From Candidatus Altimarinota bacterium (lineage in GTDB: Bacteria > Patescibacteriota > Gracilibacteria > Absconditabacterales > Absconditicoccaceae), in the NCBI GenBank assembly GCA_027062165.1, contig JAMOTU010000114.1, forward strand, positions 1 through 7,355: a DNA stretch of 7,355 nt, read 5' to 3'. The position numbers and the translations under genes are program-made. How positions within the stretch are numbered: the first letter of the stretch is position 1; each line of letters starts with the position of its first letter. The notes beneath the pieces were generated by a model. That model saw only the letters and a program-made list of their open reading frames with translations. It had not been told where the DNA came from and did no database searches. Of this stretch, positions 5,336-7,355 are shown piece by piece.

Positions 5336-7231
5336 GTGAAAAAGATATTTTTTATATTTTTATTATTTATTTCCATTTCATATGGTATGTCTTATTTAGG
5401 AATTGTTATAGATTCTAAAAATTTGAAAAATGGTAATTATAAAAAAATTTCTAAATTAATAAAAAAAGTTATTCAAAGAGAACAAATTAGACAAGATAAA
5501 TTAATTTTTGAAATTTTTGATATTAGAAGTGGAAATATTATTTATAGTGTATTTAAGTTAAAAAATCAAAAAATAAAGAAAAAAATTATTAAGCATGTAT
5601 TAAAAAAACTTTCAAAAAAAACTATATCAGGAAAAGCAAAACTTGATAAAGTATTATATAATATAAGAATAAATACATTATTTTCAGAAATAATATCAGC
5701 AAAAATTTATTTTATAGAATCATTATTAACTGATAATGAAACAATAAATTTTAATCAAAATTATGGTTTTCCTAACAAAATATGTTTAGAAGAAAATATA
5801 CCTTTAGTATATAATAAACCTTTTAGAAATAATCTAAATACACAAATTTTTGTATGGAATGATAAAAATAGATTCACATCACAATATATTTATTATTTTT
5901 ACAATTTATTTAAAAAATTTAATTTATCTCTAAAAGAATATAGAGAAGATAGTGTAATTTTAACATCTAATAATTTAAATATTATACCTATAAAATTAAC
6001 TAATGTTAATTTACCAGATGGTCAAGTTTGTAAATTATCTGATGGTATTGTTTCTTTAACTAATATGGCAGAAGATAAAATAGATATTTCTGAGCCTCAT
6101 AGTGGGATTGTTGTAGTAAAAGGTTATAATAAAAACAGAGCAAATTCCACTGTTGAGATAAAATTTAATAATAAAAATTTTTATGTCAGAGCGGATAGTG
6201 AAGGAAATTATAAAAAAGAATTTAATTTAACACCTGGTTCTAATACTATTGACGTTAAAATGATGGATAATAAATATAAAAGAGTATATGCTAAAAATTA
6301 TCAAGAAGATGTAGAAGATAAATATTCTTGTAAGATAGTAGGTAATCATATAATTGTAGAAGGAACAAATAAATTTAGAAAAGTTGGTTCTAATGTGGAA
6401 ATTATTTATGACTTTGGAAAAAGAGGAACTGCAGTAGTTGATAAAAATCATCATTATAAATTAGCAATTCCAATTCCAGCTAAAATAACTAATATTTCTA
6501 TAATTCAATTAGATGGAAAAAGTTTAGAATGCACAATAAAAGCTAATGTTAAATCTAAAGATAGTATTTATAGTAGTGTAAAGAATATGACAGCAGAGAT
6601 ATGTGTAGTAAATCCTGATAGACATTCTAATAAAATAACTTACAAATATGAGAATGAGAATAATAGAGAAGTTACAAGAGAAGCATATAGAAAAGGGAAT
6701 AGACTTTGTTTTAAAATTCCTTTAAAATATGATAGGGTGCATAATTTTGAAATAAAACAACTTGATGGAAATTGGAAATCATATCAAATAGTTTTAGACA
6801 GATTGCCTACGAATTTTGTAAGAATTAGAATGAGTTTTAATTGTGATAGTGATGTAGATTTACATGTATTAGAGCCTGTTTCAAACAATGGGAAAAAAAG
6901 AGAAGTATATTATGATAATAAAAGAAATTATGGTGAGTTAGATGTGGATTCAAGGAAAAAATCGCAAGGGCCGGAGAATTATGTATTAGATCTAACGAAT
7001 GCTCCAAAAGGTAGATATTATTACTGGGTAGTATGGTATAGTAGGTTAGATAAATTTAAAAAGTATCACAATAAATCTTGTGATGTAAGGTTAGAGATTG
7101 TAGAAAACGGAAAAGTGAAAATTAAGCCAATTCACTTTTTCCCTGTTCCATATACAACAAATAAATTTCAACAAGAGAAAGATTCAGTTTATCCGGTTGA
7201 TAGAAAATTATTTTATTTTGATGTAAGGTAA
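5336..7231 (+). CDS. Secreted protein with Ig-like repeats and a YfaP/DUF2135-like domain
   Basis: A 631-residue protein with a signal peptide (KK, hydrophobic 4-16, cut near G17-S19). Residues 20-215 may be a degenerate vWA-type fold: LGIVIDSKN (21-29) at the first strand and IYFIESLLTDN (124-134) at a later one, without an intact DxSxS. Residues 252-310 look Ig-like (SGIVVVKGYN ... GNYKKEFNLTPGSNTIDVKM). Two further related units end in IIQLDG (389-394) and IKQLDG (473-478). The C-terminus (494-605) resembles YfaP/DUF2135: DSDVDLHVLEP (504-514), GELDVD (533-538), GPE (545-547), NAPKGRYYYWVVWY (555-568). The mature chain has eight cysteines (150, 232, 332, 399, 423, 458, 503, 582), an even number that suits disulfides. 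It is the last operon gene, 10 nt after the membrane-protein gene. A binding or adhesion role at the envelope is inferred; the vWA call is weak, the YfaP-like call moderate. Confidence 0.82.
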   Translation: MKKIFFIFLLFISISYGMSYLGIVIDSKNLKNGNYKKISKLIKKVIQREQIRQDKLIFEIFDIRSGNIIYSVFKLKNQKIKKKIIKHVLKKLSKKTISGKAKLDKVLYNIRINTLFSEIISAKIYFIESLLTDNETINFNQNYGFPNKICLEENIPLVYNKPFRNNLNTQIFVWNDKNRFTSQYIYYFYNLFKKFNLSLKEYREDSVILTSNNLNIIPIKLTNVNLPDGQVCKLSDGIVSLTNMAEDKIDISEPHSGIVVVKGYNKNRANSTVEIKFNNKNFYVRADSEGNYKKEFNLTPGSNTIDVKMMDNKYKRVYAKNYQEDVEDKYSCKIVGNHIIVEGTNKFRKVGSNVEIIYDFGKRGTAVVDKNHHYKLAIPIPAKITNISIIQLDGKSLECTIKANVKSKDSIYSSVKNMTAEICVVNPDRHSNKITYKYENENNREVTREAYRKGNRLCFKIPLKYDRVHNFEIKQLDGNWKSYQIVLDRLPTNFVRIRMSFNCDSDVDLHVLEPVSNNGKKREVYYDNKRNYGELDVDSRKKSQGPENYVLDLTNAPKGRYYYWVVWYSRLDKFKKYHNKSCDVRLEIVENGKVKIKPIHFFPVPYTTNKFQQEKDSVYPVDRKLFYFDVR

Positions 7232-7233
7232 GC

Positions 7234-7258
7234 AATCCTATAATAAATAAAGGATTTT
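7234..7258 (+). terminator. Weak intrinsic terminator candidate for the operon
   Basis: AATCCT (7234-7239) can pair with AGGATT (7251-7256) across an 11-nt loop, followed by TTAATT. The stem is short and the U tract is poor. It lies 2 nt after the last stop codon, where a terminator is expected, but may be inefficient. Confidence 0.3.
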
Positions 7259-7269
7259 AATTAAAAATT

Positions 7270-7293
7270 AAAAAAAACACACGAGGGGTGTGT
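7270..7293 (-). terminator. Intrinsic terminator on the minus strand
   Basis: Read on the minus strand, ACACAC pairs with GTGTGT across a CCCTC loop (7293-7277) and is followed by seven T (7276-7270), then AATTTTT. On the plus strand the hairpin is followed by A's, so it works only leftward. It should end a transcript coming from beyond the right edge and protect the operon from antisense reading. Confidence 0.65.
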
Positions 7294-7305
7294 AAAAAAG
7301 TAACA
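7294..7305 (-). repeat. Right copy of the 12-bp inverted repeat
   Basis: AAAAAAGTAACA is the exact reverse complement of 2528-2539. It lies just right of the minus-strand terminator hairpin, so its T-rich part also borders that structure. Confidence 0.6.
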
Positions 7306-7310
7306 CTAAA

Positions 7311-7323
7311 TTTTCAAAGAGCA
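7311..7323 (-). promoter_or_regulatory. boxA-like antitermination motif
   Basis: The minus strand reads TGCTCTTTGAAAA. Its first eight bases equal those of the E. coli rrn boxA (TGCTCTTTAACA). It directly follows a hairpin, the boxB-boxA order of rRNA leaders. No rRNA sequence is visible, so the call rests on the motif and order alone. Confidence 0.4.
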
Positions 7324-7344
7324 CTTCAAGGTAAATCCTTGAAG
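7324..7344. repeat. Perfect 8-bp inverted repeat (hairpin)
   Basis: CTTCAAGG (7324-7331) and CCTTGAAG (7337-7344) are exact complements around a TAAAT loop. There is no U tract on either side, so it is not a terminator. It could be a boxB-like stem, a protein-binding operator or part of an RNA entering from the right. Confidence 0.6.
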
Positions 7345-7355
7345 ACGGTTTGCTT

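Larger units (their letters stand above)
2528..7305. mobile_element. Putative transferred cassette bounded by inverted repeats
   Basis: The 12-bp exact inverted repeats start with TG and end with CA, and they bracket three co-directional genes. Base composition and leucine codon choice (mostly TTA) differ from the two genes to the left, which use more CTT/CTA/TTG and more G+C. No transposase or integrase is present, and the bases just outside (AGTTT left, CTAAA right) are not a direct duplication. A non-autonomous element, an old insertion or a coincidence are all possible. Confidence 0.28.

Noticed and set aside
7297..7355. tRNA, CRISPR repeat or integron attC site at the right edge
   Set aside because: There is no CCA-ended cloverleaf, no second copy of a repeat and no matching core-site pair. 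The hairpin alone is not enough.

Overview
The window is AT-rich bacterial DNA. Proteins are rich in Lys, Ile, Asn and Phe, genes are tightly packed, and one clear promoter is an extended -10 (TGATATAAT) without a good -35. This fits Campylobacterota, perhaps a Nautiliales-type lineage. That placement is inference from composition and style, since no marker gene is present.

Left block (1-2520). A minus-strand gene enters from the left edge; only its first 20 codons are visible. It diverges from a two-gene operon: a DUF58 protein (99-824) and a secreted, probably beta-propeller protein (817-2520). Both operon genes start with TTG and they overlap by 8 nt. The 37-bp divergent gap contains a perfect 10-bp palindrome, TATAATTATA, that supplies a -10 hexamer on each strand, so one site may drive both directions with leaders of only about 11-12 nt.

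Central block (about 2528-7305). This is a more AT-rich, TTA-leucine-rich, three-gene operon with gaps of 15 and 10 nt: (i) a periplasmic TAXI-type solute-binding protein with no TRAP permease beside it; (ii) an unrecognised four-helix inner-membrane protein with long cytoplasmic coiled coils at both ends and an acidic, possibly disulfide-bracketed periplasmic loop; (iii) a secreted multidomain protein with a possible degenerate vWA fold, Ig-like repeats and a C-terminal YfaP/DUF2135-like domain. No catalytic domain is evident in any of them. I infer an envelope ligand-sensing or scaffold complex in which the TAXI protein and the Ig/YfaP protein meet the periplasmic loops of the membrane protein. 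This is the best candidate for an undescribed system here.

The cassette is framed by an exact 12-bp inverted repeat (TGTTACTTTTTT at 2528-2539, its complement at 7294-7305). Together with the composition shift, this suggests a transferred unit, although no recombinase is present and no target-site duplication is visible.

Right edge (7232-7355). This holds a weak plus-strand terminator candidate, a strong minus-strand intrinsic terminator and, to its right, a perfect 8-bp hairpin followed on the minus strand by a boxA-like TGCTCTTTGAAAA. These imply a minus-strand transcript entering from beyond the window.
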